Positions 1 to 13,099 of a DNA stretch of 64,000 nucleotides are shown here, one piece after another. The DNA is taken from assembly GCA_018340375.1 (NCBI GenBank), contig JAFFJZ010000010.1:744001-808000 (forward strand). Direction: 5' to 3'. A program made the position numbers and the translations under genes. The notes below the pieces were generated by a model. It saw only the letters and a list, made by a program, of their open reading frames with translations, searched no databases and was not told the origin of the DNA. This DNA comes from Gonatopus flavifemur. Its lineage: Eukaryota; Arthropoda; Insecta; Hymenoptera; Dryinidae. Within the stretch, counting starts at the first letter, position 1. Every line of letters begins with the position of its first letter.

Positions 1-197
1 GATATCTTCCAGTTCATACCAGTCCCGAGTGCCATAGAATTTCACCCCTTATTATAACCTGAGAAGTTGATTCTGAATTACGTGCGACTCCAATATCTGT
101 CGGTTTTGTTTATAAGTTTTTATTATCGAATAATCGAATGATTCGACCGAACGCGACTTTCCTTATCATTGATATTTTTGATCTCGATTCCAAATCG
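1..197. other. Intronic DNA without recognised feature
   Basis: This lies inside the long intron that follows exon 4 of the minus-strand FERM gene. I see no conserved frame, splice pair or inverted repeat here. Confidence 0.5.
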
Positions 198-800
198 ATC
201 CCTGTTGGAAAAACCCAGCATGGTCCAACATGGAACCAACTTGGTTGCAGATGGACCAACTTGGTCCCAGCTGGACCAACTTGGTTGGTCCAACAACCGA
301 TAAAAGACCAACTTGGTTCCAATTGGACCAATTTGGTTCCAGCCGATGCCAGTTACAGACCATGAGGGCAGTTAAGTCAGATTCAACGAGATTACTCCCC
401 CCATCACGATCTATAATGAAAAAAAAATCTCGAAATGCCAGCGAGATGAAGCTCTAGTAAAATATAATAAAAATTAAAACCCCTGGGTAATTCAGCTTCA
501 TACTACTGGAATTTTGAGGATTCACTTATTGCTATCAGAGTTTATATCGAACACGGTCTGACTTATGTAAGTATTAGGTCAGTAAAGTTACCATACTGGG
601 TAATACCAACCTAGGTAAAACCATGCTGAGTAGGACCTACCTATAGGGGACCTAGGTAGAACCATGTTAGTCCCATATGGGTAGGTCCCACCCTGCATGG
701 TCTCACCTCTCATGGTTCAACCATGTAACCAAATTCCTACTGGTTCTACCCAGCATGGTCGAACCCAGCTGGGACCCAGTTGAGTTTTTTCAACAGGGAT
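198..800. mobile_element. Inverted-repeat element carrying an internal minisatellite
   Basis: The left end reads ATCCCTGTTGGAAAAACCCA. The right end is its imperfect reverse complement (TTTTTTCAACAGGGAT), giving terminal inverted repeats of about 20-25 bp on a 603 bp element. Between about 215 and 355, and again at 570-780, the DNA is a degenerate minisatellite of roughly 17-20 bp units built on CCAACTTGGTYCCAG and, on the right, CCCAGCATGGT and CCTAGGTA variants. The unit is itself partly palindromic, so open frames appear on both strands (for example 110-331 minus and 138-365 plus) without being genes. No transposase is present. The superfamily is not identified and no clear target duplication is seen. 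Confidence 0.6.
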
Positions 801-1361
801 TACTCTTCAAATTTGAATGAGATTAAGGATCTATGGTGAAGTTGAATGTACCTTTGAACTTCAGTGTGTTATGTATTATTATTCTGACACGTTGTTTAAT
901 CATTTCGGATGATGTTGTCTATGAGATTCACATGTGATTCTCTCTCTCTCTTCTCCTAGTTTCATCGATCAAACGTTATTGTGTCATTGTCTCGATGCAC
1001 GAGACGTTTGCATATTCGACGTGTTGTTATTTTTTCTATATGCGTTTGATCGACGAATCTTTCACGCATCATTCTAACATCGATATATTCGCTTTTCAAC
1101 GCGAATGCATTGATTTTGACTATCGCGCAGGGCGTTGTGACCGTACGAATGTTTCATCACACATTCGTACCATTACAACTATTATATAGAAAGTAGGGAA
1201 TTGCTGTGGAGCAGTTGCTACAGCTAACTGGGTTCCCACGGAACATTGGGGATCAGTGTTTCCATAATGGAATTTCCGTCTCCATTAAATTAGATTTTCT
1301 AGTTTATGTAAGTTCGTGATTGGTCAGTCCCTTTAGAAAGAGAGATGAATGAAAAGTTATC
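801..1361. other. Intronic DNA, mostly unrecognised
   Basis: It contains a short CT-repeat near 941-957 and the dispersed repeat at 1041-1177, listed separately. Nothing else is recognised. Confidence 0.45.
1041..1177 (+). repeat. Dispersed repeat, copy 1 (open frame conserved in both copies)
   Basis: This segment is the reverse complement of 47157-47296, with roughly nine bases in ten matching and no indels over the core. In both copies the same frame is open for about 44 codons and contains the peptide FQRECIDFDYRAG followed by CDRTNVS. Differences between copies are about as often replacement as silent, so I do not see strong purifying selection. It may be a piece of an unidentified transposon. 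The second copy lies just upstream of a mariner remnant. Confidence 0.55.
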
Positions 1362-2452
1362 TTAACCCATTGAGTCCGAGAAATGCACAATTCTCAATTG
1401 ATGTTTGAGAGTTATACTTTGCAGTGAAAAATTGACATGAAAATTCAAAACATACATATTCTACTATTGCTCTTGAGAAAAAAGGGATCGGTGGATACAG
1501 CGTGGTAGGATGGAGAAGCAACGTAGAGGGGACGGAGAAATGTCCGGGCCGTTTTTTCGGGCGGACATTTCTACGCTGGTTCTTCGTCGTGCCACGCTGT
1601 ATCCACCGATCCCTTTTTTCTCCCTGAATTCCACGGAGAGGTGACGTAGGTGTCCTATGTGGGAACAAGAAATCATTTCTGTGAGTGCATGGATCGATTG
1701 TAAATATGGAAATGGAAGAGATGGTCTTGAATGATCTGTGGCACTATATGTTTTTGAGGATAACATTGGAGTCACTCCTGTAGCTGATGAAGCTATAGAG
1801 ACCTGCTTAGAATCCATCACGCTAATATAATTGATTTCACTCTTTTGATCATGTTTTGAAACAAATGTGCCTCTAGGAACTTTTTCATCAATTATGTTTT
1901 TAGCTGATACTATGTTATTTCGAATAGTTCCTGTGGATTTCATTCCCAATTTCTCTAGGTGTATAACATGTGATCAACGCTAGTGAAATAATTGTCACGA
2001 TACAAATGATATTTCGATACATTAGAGAAGGGTGTATTCTCGTAAAAATTTATCCAATTGATGCATGACAATTTTTGTACCGAGGGCGCATTTGTTTAGT
2101 TTTTCAACTTATTGTGATCCCTTCCCACAATACAGAGCAAAATCAAATGAGCATCTGTATGCTGAAAAAAGTCCCCAAAATTTCAAACCGAATCGTATCG
2201 GTTTCCCGCAGACAAATTGTTTCAAGCTGGTTCTGGCATAAGCTTTAGGCATCATTTCGTCGACTGATAACGGAGATTCAAAAAACCCAAATCTTTGGAT
2301 ATTCTTACGAGGCTTGTCCAACAATACCCGAACTCGCCAAGCTTCATCATATTTTTCTTCATCGCTGGTTTTTGAATACTTTGTGTTCGATTTTATTTCA
2401 AGAAAAGTATCACGTCGCATGGCAGATCGAACAATTTTGCAACACAAAAGAG
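1362..2452 (-). pseudogene. piggyBac-like transposase pseudogene with element end
   Basis: On the minus strand 2447-2109 encodes a piggyBac transposase core: an N-terminal AMRRDTFLEI (family pattern MSRDRFxxI), then LSVDEMM with the first catalytic Asp, SLKQF, GKPIRFGLKFW and ending YCGK. Downstream the frame breaks. The second-Asp motif DNYFTS is readable at 1996-1979 but out of frame, with stops around it, and KLGMKSTGTIRNN resumes at about 1955-1917 and continues to about 1660. The GGVDxxDQ region, the third Asp and the Cys-rich C-terminus are missing. TTAACCC at 1362-1368 has the form of a piggyBac terminus and would be the end downstream of the transposase. The N-terminal 150-200 residues and the opposite terminus were not found. 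The copy is dead. Its C-terminal part was replaced or displaced by the palindrome at 1475-1622. Confidence 0.8.
1475..1622. mobile_element. Perfect palindromic MITE inside the piggyBac remnant
   Basis: The outer arms, 1475-1505 and 1592-1622, are exact reverse complements over 31 bp (GAGAAAAAAGGGATCGGTGG...). A second nested pair, AGAAATGTCCG at 1536-1546 and CGGACATTTCT at 1562-1572, surrounds a GC-rich loop. The 148 bp unit has no coding capacity. It sits between the last recognisable transposase sequence and the TTAACCC end of the piggyBac pseudogene, so it looks like a later insertion. Perfect arms suggest it is young compared with its host element. Confidence 0.7.
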
Positions 2453-3591
2453 GGTCAAGGGACTAATAATCTTTTTGAGATTTACGTTTATTAAAACTTG
2501 ATAAAATGAGAATTCTTAAATAAATGTTCCAATCATCCAGACTCAGAGTATACCCACTCTCTTTAGTGGCTTCCACTATATCATTTGTCATTTCAATTGA
2601 AAAAAAGTGTTCAAATAGTTGAACATGTGAAGATTCACGTATAGATCTCTTTTGATTCTCACTGACAAGTCAGTCGCCCCGCACTTCCCTAAGTTTAGTC
2701 ATTGATTGAATTACATTGGAATTCTTCATTCAATAAAGTAAATGCCCTTGACATGAATCCAGATGTACTGTCTGCTACATTTTACACTCATAGAGAGTTC
2801 AATAATCGATTGACCCACTAACTTGTACAGTATTATTATATGCCAGGTATAGTGATTCACCCTCAAAGGTATGAAGTCACCCACTTACTTCAAGAATCAA
2901 GAGAAAAGCGTGAAAGAGAGCTCTCTACAATCTCTAAGGTTTTGACGACGATTAGTTTGCCACGTGTTGGACGAAGAGGTGATTGTGAGAAGTAAGGGAA
3001 TGAAAAAACTTCTGTATAGTACTGGAGATTTCAAAGAAGACATTGGGAAATTCAACTCCCCTAATTAGCGAGAGACCCACAAAGCTCATTCAAATCAAAT
3101 CGAATGCGGTTTGGCAAAGATTTTCTCAAGCAAGAACTATTTCAATTCAGTTGTTGTTATTATTATCCGAATGGAAATTCATCCTTTGAACCGCGTCAAG
3201 TGAATCTTAATCCTACTCGGGGCCTGACAATGATTAGCTACCAACAAAATTTGTCAAGAAGATCTTACAGCTTAATCAAGACTCGAAGAATATCGGGTGT
3301 ACGAATAAGTTTACGTTGTTGTTAAGCGTTGTTAAGGTGAAGCCATCTTCATCGACAAAATTATGTTGAAATTGTCAAATGTACAAGCCCAGACAGCACA
3401 ACGCACCACTGGAGCGTTCATAGAAGGTTCATGAAACGTAAGCAAGATTTTCCGAACGTTTAGAAAACGTCCCAGACACACGTTGAGCTGTTAGGGAGGG
3501 TATACAGTGAGTTTGGACATCTGGCAACAACATAGCCTTGAAATATTATACCGACTTTGTATTAGCAGCACATATCTTTTTTCGAGCAGAA
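2453..3591. other. Intronic DNA without recognised feature
   Basis: No frame with family similarity and no inverted repeat stands out. The 3' part (about 3380-3590) probably holds the 5' flank of the mariner fragment, but I could not identify its terminal repeat. Confidence 0.4.
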
Positions 3592-3801
3592 ATGTCAAGT
3601 TTTGTGCCGAATGAGCGTCATTTGCAAGAAGTATTGATTTATTTCTTCAATTTCAAGAGATCTGCAGCTGGAGCCAATTGACTGCTTGAAGAAGCACACG
3701 GTGGTGCTGTTTCCAGTGAAAGAAGTTGTCGTGAGTGGTTTCCAGAGTTTGAAAACGTTGAGTTTGACGCGGAGGACAAAGAACCAGCGTTGTTAGATCT
3801 C
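3592..3801 (+). pseudogene. mariner transposase N-terminal fragment
   Basis: ATG at 3592 opens a frame beginning MSSFVPNERHLQEVL, the usual start of mariner-family transposases (first helix-turn-helix). It continues through LLEEAHGGAVSSERSCREWF and FEFENVEFDAEDKE-type sequence, matching the paired-domain-like DNA-binding half. An in-frame TGA interrupts it after about 29 residues. Similarity stops near 3800, before the catalytic DDD domain, so only about a fifth of a usual 340-350 residue protein remains. It is a truncated, dead copy inside the FERM gene's intron. Confidence 0.75.
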
Positions 3802-3912
3802 CTGCTTCAGTAGGACATTTCCTACTTTCTTACAGAAACCCCCTACCTCCCGCTTCTTGGTGCAGAATATGCGAAATCCACTACTTTTTTGTTATGTTAG
3901 ATCCAAGATGTG

Positions 3913-4038
3913 AGTATCACGTTAACTGTCTCAACTAACTCGATAGTTGTACTAACTAACGAGAATACTTCGTGAGTTGCCAGGTATTTATGTTAGTCGT
4001 GCAACTATCGAGTTAGTTGAGGCAGCTAACGTGATACT
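3913..4038. mobile_element. Palindromic MITE
   Basis: Arms 3913-3949 and 4002-4038 are reverse complements over 37 bp with two mismatches (AGTATCACGTTARCTGYCTC...). The 50 bp between them is unique. The unit is non-coding and could extrude or transcribe as a hairpin. Confidence 0.7.
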
Positions 4039-5587
<1,549 letters not shown>

Positions 5588-5748
5588 TTACATTGTGCAC
5601 GTTGGATGATGATTTCATGACTATGAAACTTGGAGGTCACTGTTATCATTCAAATGAACAGAGCTTAGCTTAGTTTAGCTACTTTGGGAAAAATTTTCTT
5701 CCTACCCTCGGACGATACTCGCAGAAATACCTACAAATTGAAATGGGG

Positions 5749-5778
5749 TATATATACATATGTATATATGTATATATA
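5749..5778. repeat. TATA/TACA microsatellite
   Basis: A short run of TATATACATATGTATATATG-type sequence. Simple repeat only. Confidence 0.7.
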
Positions 5779-6560
5779 AATAAGCAGTTAGAATAAATTG
5801 AGCGATGTCGGTTCAAAAGTTTTATATCACATCGACCCAATGTAATTGAATATAGGGGAAGAAAAGGGGGCCAAAAGCGATCGAAGTCTTGGTCACAGCT
5901 GGTTACGTTATTATAACTAACGCGTTGGGTATCGACTCAACATGTATCCATACGTATGCAAATAGAAATATGCAAGTACAAGTGTGCGCACTAACATCAC
6001 GTATGATTTATGTTTACTCGTGATATGTTTGTATACGGTATTGTTATTCAATTCGAGTGAAAGAGAATGAAGATTTGAAATAAAAAATAACTCATTTTTG
6101 ATGAAGTTGAATGTTTTAATTTGAATACAGCCCACGTACCCTTAAAAAACTGCGTTGTCATACCGACTAAAACATTTTATTACTGTATCCCTAATTGTAT
6201 TTGTTGGTACGAACAAAGATTTAGGGGCTTTCGTCAAAATGTGACTACGCTTAAAAACTCCAAGAGAACACAAACCTGCCAGGTTAAGTATACGTCCATG
6301 AAATGCTCAATGGACCTTCGAATGTCCAGACGTTGAATCTCTATTGAACGTTCCTCGAACCTTCATATTCTCTTGGTGGAATGATCTCACCAAAACGTTT
6401 TTCATCACCTGAACTGGAAGTGATCTGATAAAATTTTTCAAATTGGTGTAATTGAATTCTGATGAAAGCCACTAAAATTTGGATGAGGCCAATAAAAACA
6501 TTTGGTCAGGCATATATCAATCAAAGTTTTCCTCAGCATAGATATATTGGTACTACATAG

Positions 6561-6776
6561 GAAGAAAATGTAGTTACAGCAGCCAAATGGCTAGTACGGA
6601 TGTCGAATTAGCTCCTGTAATTGAATTCCAGTTGTTATAACAGAACAAATTCACATTTGTTGCTAATCTGTTTTCTGTAACAGCTAAATTTCACCCGCAG
6701 GAGCTGATTTAATGGCTCCCCATGTCCATGCTAGCGATTTAGTTGTCGCAGTTACATTTTTTTCGTGTGAATCAAT
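6561..6776. mobile_element. Diverged fold-back element
   Basis: GAAGAAAATGTAGTTACAGC at the left is mirrored by GCAGTTACATTTTTTTC at the right. Further in, CCAAATGGCTAG pairs with CTAGCGATTTAG and AGCTCCTG pairs loosely with CAGGAGCT. It is non-coding, older than the perfect palindromes elsewhere, and has no confident target duplication. Confidence 0.55.
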
Positions 6777-7618
6777 GATAATAGCATTGACTACTATTTT
6801 TTTGCGAGAACATCAAATTTTTCCCTGTTACAGCAGTCTCTCTTATCCATCACGGGAATCTTATCAACTTTGATAGCGGCTTTTTAACCAAAACAGCATG
6901 AAATCTCGATCCCTGCATCTGAATTGTTTCGCTGTCCTAAGATATTTTCGTCGTCACTTTTCAAACATTTTAAAATGTTACTGTGATCATATTCAAAATT
7001 CAAAAATACGTCTCGATTCCAGGCATGACGTGTTTGATTAGCAAACAACAGTGTTTGAAAGTTGTATGTTCATTTCCATAGTCCTGCCAAATTTCCATCT
7101 TATTTTTAATATTTTGAGGAAACAACGGGGAAGAGAATAAGGAAATTTGGCATAGACGAGGAAAACTTCTCTAAGAGCAGAAACAATGTATTTACAACGT
7201 ATAATGTGAGATTTTGAAACAGAACTGAAACAAGATTCTGAATTATTTCAGTTTATTTTGAGAATTTCACAAAGAAATCAACCCCTTTTTTCTATTGTTT
7301 CACGCTTTTCCATTAGAATATCGCGTGGCACAGAGGAAGAAATTGCTGAAACATTAGGAACGAATAGGAAACAGAATCATTTAAAAAAGGTTCTTTTTGA
7401 ACCTTTTTCGCTGTGTGGAATGACAGGCCAAGTAACAATTGAGTAATAGTTGTCGGTCCTGGAACAGTGATCAGTACCAACGGTATCAGTGCTTGATATT
7501 GAAATAACATCGACTACCAGTGATATTGAATGAAGGTAAATTGTCAACCGCACATTTGACGATGGTAATAGACATCGGATCGGAATTGTTTACTGGTAAA
7601 AAGATTATTAGATATCAT

Positions 7619-7728
7619 TCCACCCAGCATCACAGTCTCAGAAAAATTCATAAAGAATTCTTATCCAACTGATTGTGTTCTTTATGAATTTTTTGAGAAT
7701 TCTTCTGGAACTGTGTTGCTGTGTGGGA
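7619..7728. mobile_element. Short MITE with CCCACACAGC-type ends
   Basis: The left end CCACCCAGCATCACAG and right end CTGTGTTGCTGTGTGGG are imperfect reverse complements. Inner arms AAATTCATAAAGAATTC and TTTATGAATTTTTTGAGAATTC also pair. About 110 bp, non-coding. Confidence 0.6.
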
Positions 7729-7951
7729 TTTATCAGATGACATAAAGATACACTAAAAGAAAAATCTTATCATCATGACCAGAACATGTGGTTAAACTTG
7801 GCTTTAACCTTCTAATGTAGGCACCACAATGAATCTTTAATCACGCGAGTATAGTTTCTGTAACCATATTGCATTATTCTCAGTGAATGAACTTCTGATG
7901 CTTCGTAAATTGAAATAATACAGTAATATAAATCCACTTAATTGTACTGAC

Positions 7952-7994
7952 CTTTCACTTGTTTGATGGTTGTCTTCGCTAAATCCAACCAATG
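7952..7994 (-). CDS. FRMD5: FRMD3/5-like FERM protein, exon 3
   Basis: A 43 nt exon follows a strong polypyrimidine acceptor (TTCCTTTCTATTTTCAG before 7994) and ends at AAAG|GTCAGT. It encodes HWLDLAKTTIKQVK plus one base, in phase with exon 2 (which ends on a whole Arg codon) and exon 4 (which starts with the remaining two bases of an Asp codon). QR-HWLD/E is the standard continuation of the FERM F1 lobe after DYFGLRYVD. The exon is too short to appear as an open frame by itself; phase and motif continuity identify it. Confidence 0.92.
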
Positions 7995-9880
7995 CTGAAA
8001 ATAGAAAGGAACAAGAATAAGTATAGCAAGGTTGATAGTTTCGGATGCATAATTTGAGATCATGTTTGTTATAATAATTGAGAGCTGAATGTGCAATATA
8101 AGTGGATTCTTGAACGAACTCGCAACGTTCCATAAAAAATTTTATCGAGAAGTTGATATTATTCTATAAAAAAGTCTCATCATTCACAGTCTCATTACTT
8201 TGAAATCTGTGAATCAATTTTCTATGTTATAAAACATCTCAATGAATTACAGAACCTCTGAATATCATTTTCAAATCGAATCTTATGATGAACTTGTCAA
8301 GATGAATGATGACGAAGATTTATCATGGATTCATATTTGCCAAGTGGAAAACTTGTAAATTCGAACATTCGACTTTCGCATAATATAAAACAAACTTCGT
8401 GGCGAACTTCACAATGAAAATGCATCCACCTATGATACGAATTTTACAAATTTATCGCACCAACGTCCTTGTAAATGAAACTTCACCATTTCTGAGTGTT
8501 TCTGAGGAAGAACAATGCTTTCGTATACCGTAAAACGAGGCTCTGAATTATCACCAATTCGGGAACATAAATATTGATGTGATAAGTTCAGGAAAACAAT
8601 AACATTATCAGCATAAACTTAACGAAACCACAACTTGAAATCTCTTCTATTTCATCTGCATTACAAAAATCCAGAAAACCCGAAAGAAGGAAGTATCTGT
8701 ATATAGAACAAAGTTACCGAAAAGGGAAAAGAAATAAAAAAATGTGATTTATAGATAGGCATGGAAATATGTCGTGATAAATAAATATATATCATTCTTA
8801 TTTTTGTGTTTCCCTTCGACAATAAGAAACAAGTTCTTGCCGTTCTCGTGCACGAGGGAGCATGGTAGGTGAATTAATTTTTGAGATGCCGAGGTCGGAA
8901 CGTCTGGGAACATATATACCGGCATATAATATTGATTTCTTCAAGCCTCAAAAGAATATATAGTTTAAGAGGGTAAAACCTCAAGAGAGTGTATGAAATG
9001 ATATAACATTTTGAAAAATAACACACTTTAATCGAAAAGGAAGATAGAATTTGTATTGAGAAGATAATAACTATTATATTTCGGGTGGTTTTATTAGTAT
9101 CCTGAAATCGGTATCCGTGTTTTTCATTTTTTTCAAACTCAATACAAGTTTTCCGTTCCTATTCAAATCAGTGATATTCATTCATTTCCGAATTGTGTAC
9201 TTTCGGGAAAGTACTTTGAGAAAGAATAGCAGAATATTAATGATATGTAATTCAAATTTCAGAAAGGACATGTAGTAGTCTATCATATGTCCTTATCCAG
9301 ATCATAGACAAATATGAAGAAAGAAACTTTGAATTCCTGTTAAAGTCACGATCACGAAAAACAAACATCCACGTTTCGTACTGTAATTTGAACGGGTCAA
9401 TATTCTACGATGCATACCCAGCGTGTTGTATTTCATGCATACTTCTCGAAAAGTGTTTCAAGGGTTAGTTGTTTGACGTGAGTTCACCGGTATTGTTCTG
9501 ACATCATCCATTAGTGCCAAGTATGGCGGAATTATAACTCTTGCTTTAAACCCTCACGCTCACTCTCTTCCTATTTTGATAACAACGACTGAGGCGGCGC
9601 TGAACCAGTTAAATGCTTAAACGCTCGATAGCTCACCCGTTTAACCGGTCAGCCACATACTCCGCATAACGATCATTACGATCATCACAGTCCAAATCAG
9701 CTGGACAATTTTCAATAATCCATACGATTATCCGTACTCAACGTTTCATTCAAGATACCTCTATTAACGATTTGAAAATTATTGTAACTGACAATGATTG
9801 ATACGAAAAATTAGTAAACTTATATGAATACATATTTTATGCAATCATATTTTTAAAGTCTTTATTCTTCAAACTATGTG

Positions 9881-10128
9881 TAGTGATGCCACAAGATATA
9901 CGAGAAAGTCGAAATGAGACGAGGTCATGACGAGAAACAAAACGAGACGAGAAGGACCCCACCCAAGAAATTCACGAGACGAGACGAGAATGATTTGACG
10001 AGAAGCAAAAATTCAATTTGAAGGAGTGAAAAATGATATTGCTGAAAAAAATGTTGAAATGTCAAGACGAGATAAAACAAGAAACAGCCAACTCTCGTCT
10101 CATCTCGTTTCGTCTTGCGGCATCACTA
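9881..10128. mobile_element. hAT-like MITE with GACGAG-rich interior
   Basis: Ends TAGTGATGCCACAAGA and TCTTGCGGCATCACTA are reverse complements with one mismatch. The flanking 8-mers (ACTATGTG left, ATTATATG right) match at 6 of 8 positions, as expected of a decayed hAT 8 bp target duplication. The interior is rich in GAGACGAG units on the left and their complement on the right. Non-autonomous, with no transposase. Confidence 0.75.
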
Positions 10129-12033
10129 ATTATATGTAGGAACATCAGTTCAGAATATTCCGTCGCATGTAAGCGCGAACATAGGACCAATATCTGTCCG
10201 ATTTCAGGCCAAGGTTTTTAGTTCGGGCCTCCATCGCATTGGTGTTGGAGTAATATCTCTGCTTAAATGTGTTTCGATTCCAGAAACATACAACATTCAT
10301 TACAATTGTGCAACGGATTTCGCGAAATTAAGAATCATGTTTCTATACACTTACTACAACGAAAGAAGGCAGCAAAGCTATTCCATGGATGTAAAATTCT
10401 TCACCTCACTTTGGTCAACTTTGTTTTTTATTTGCAGAGAATCCAACGCCCAAAAGGCGAAATGATTCTTTAACGTGAAGGAAGAATCCCTCGCAAACCA
10501 ATTCTTCCACATTCACGATGAGACGAAATCCACCACTGGTGTGGAAAAAACTCTCCATATATTTTCTACAGTAATATGTATGTGGTATATATGTATTTTG
10601 TATGTATGTTTTGTTTCTGTGTTTTGTATATGTATATGTATTTTATACAGTATATGTATGTTTCATCCAAACGATGTACGAGCACTGAACAACAATCTGT
10701 CCGCAAAAATACGAGATAGATGGAACAAAAACTGAAATTCAAAATTAAGCTGGAGCTAGCAGACCGCGTTTATAAACCCAGCCAATGTAAATTTGAATTC
10801 TTTCAAAATAAATATTTTCAAAGATCACGATTCCCAAATCTCATTGGTGTCGGTTTCATCGTTCTACGACAATTCTACGATGAACTAGAGTGCGAATCTG
10901 CTAGCTCAAATCTGCTGGTTTCAGCTTCATAAATTCAAATCGCGATGCGATCAATGATTGTGATTTTATAACTGCAGTATCATGAAGAAACAAAAAAAAC
11001 TGTTATCGGCTCCATCATTCGCAATCGTACATGAGTGAATGTATCACACGCACATAAAAAATATTGTCGATTCACTGTTTCCACCTTGCGTGATAGAGGA
11101 AAAAGGAGTTATGGAAATTTCCTACTACCGGATTATGCGGAAACAAAAATAATAAGATTTCGAACGAAATACGAGACCTCGAGTGAATAAGAAACATTGT
11201 CCTAACATAAAATAAAAAAATTTATGAGATTCTTTTCTCTGCAAAATATCCTTGCAAAAGTTTATCACATCAAGTTTATGGAATATCACTCCACCTTGAA
11301 CAAAAATAACCCACCAATGCGTCGCATCCCTCTTCTCACGTTCAAGGATCCCATTAAGTATTCTATGCCATTTCTCCAAAACAGTGAAACTTCGAAGAAA
11401 GGATAAAATTGATATAATTAGGAATACATTGAAACATGATGTATTCGTATACCGAATGAAAACCGAACTTGTGGATAGAACGGTAAATATTCTCCACCTT
11501 TTCAAGTTGTGATAAAGTTGTTGGAACCTTATACGAATGAAAATACTGCATGGCAATCGTGAATAGAATTGAGTTTGCAACCCGTATAATTACAATGTCG
11601 TACTAATTGTAAGGCTCATTAGTTTGTGACCCTTGCCAGGACGCCCTATGCAAGAATTCATTTCAACTCGTGGGAATATTGTAGATTTTCTTTGGGGATT
11701 TTGAGTGTTCAAGTGCCGTGCATACGTAGGAGTTACGGAATCGATTTTCGAATAAAAAAAATATGGAAATTGATGGATAGAGAAAAAATCGGTATGCAGA
11801 ACCATATATTACTTCCATGTTCTTGATATATTTATAAGGGACAGATGTAACAGGGTGTGAAGGGATGTCAGAAATGGAATGACTGCTGTTCGATATATCA
11901 ATGTATTCAAATAACTTGAGATAGAAAACTTGTTCCGATCAATTTATATTTGTTTAGTTGGAATCAAATAATCAAATAGAACAAACGAAAATTTTTCTCT
12001 CCAAACTGGGGAAAGAATTTTTTTCATTGTTGT

Positions 12034-12260
12034 CCACCAATTGGGATGAAACTAGTATGGAACTATGGGATTGTGAATAAAACGTGGTATAAGTTTCATT
12101 GCAATCGGGTCACCAGAAATGCAAATACGAGCGGTCGCAAAATTACAATTTTCGATAACATGTTTTCTTTCCCCCACCCGTTTTTTTGGGAAGATCAGGA
12201 TGAAACTTATACGGGACCAGTATTTGAACTGCATAAAGCAACCTTTCACAATATAATATT
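12034..12260 (+). repeat. Dispersed repeat family X, copy 1
   Basis: The segment beginning ATTGGGATGAAACTAGTATG shares order and wording with 51985-52330 (plus) and 62920-63490 (mostly minus). Recurring blocks are GGATGAAACTTATATGGGAC, a CGTGGTATAAATTTCATNGCAATCGG block and a block around GATAACATGTTTTC. Conceptual translations of the copies align in places but every copy has stops. Unidentified transposon or retroelement piece. Confidence 0.55.
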
Positions 12261-13099
12261 ATTCAATAACCAGTTATTGGTCAATTTTCGATTATTCTCA
12301 AACCAAAATAATTGCCAAATTATGGGTAACTTCATTACACAGATGACGACAAACATCATTGTCCGTGCCATTGACCTAATATTGCCCTGTAACTGAAAAA
12401 TCTAATGGTCCACAGAAATTGATCAATTATTGGTCGCAAATGCGGACACAGAAATGGACAATTATTGATCGATCCCACCCAATCTCATTGGGTAATAATT
12501 GATCAGTTATTCATCAGCTTCGGTTTGCTAGATGGGTACATACGAGTGTATAAATATGCCGAACCCAAAGATCTAGCGTATAGAATGAATAGTTGATTTG
12601 CACTGAATACTGACATCTGAATGTCCAAGTGTAGAATTCAAGCAGCGCATGCAGGAAAGAGAGAGAGCACAAAACGGAGAAGAAATAATACGAAAAAGTG
12701 AGAAAAAAAGAATATGGAAGAAGAAAAAAGGAATGCGGACACACGTAAGCCTCGGTGTTCTTTGGGCTGGTTTGAGGACTCTTCTTTGTTGCTGTCGAGT
12801 GTTGCACCTAAAAGAAGATCTCGCCCACCAACGACGAACCACGCGACACGATGCTCTGCCGGTCTCTTACATAAAAATTGCAAACGTCACGCGCGTACAA
12901 CCTACCGCTCACGTTCTATCCGAGTCGTACATTGTCGTGTGAATGTACAGAGAAAGATAGAAACTTTTATTGGAATAGATTTGATGTAACCTGGATCTAC
13001 ATTATCCTCGACGAATATGAAACCACCTATAATTTTCTCATTTCTTTTCTCAATGCTCATTCAAAAACAAAATGAACTACAAGTTGATATTTTTCTTAA

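Noticed and set aside
1464..1949. Reading the whole 161-codon minus frame as one protein
   Set aside because: Only the N-terminal half is piggyBac transposase; the C-terminal part is the palindromic MITE.
11125..11580. 151-codon minus-strand open frame in FERM intron 2
   Set aside because: Phe/Ile/Arg-rich composition typical of AT-rich intron, shadow frames on both strands, no known motif.
12573..12989. Cluster of overlapping frames on both strands near 12.6-12.9 kb
   Set aside because: Purine-rich sequence keeps all frames open; no GT/AG pair in phase with FERM exons and no homologue.
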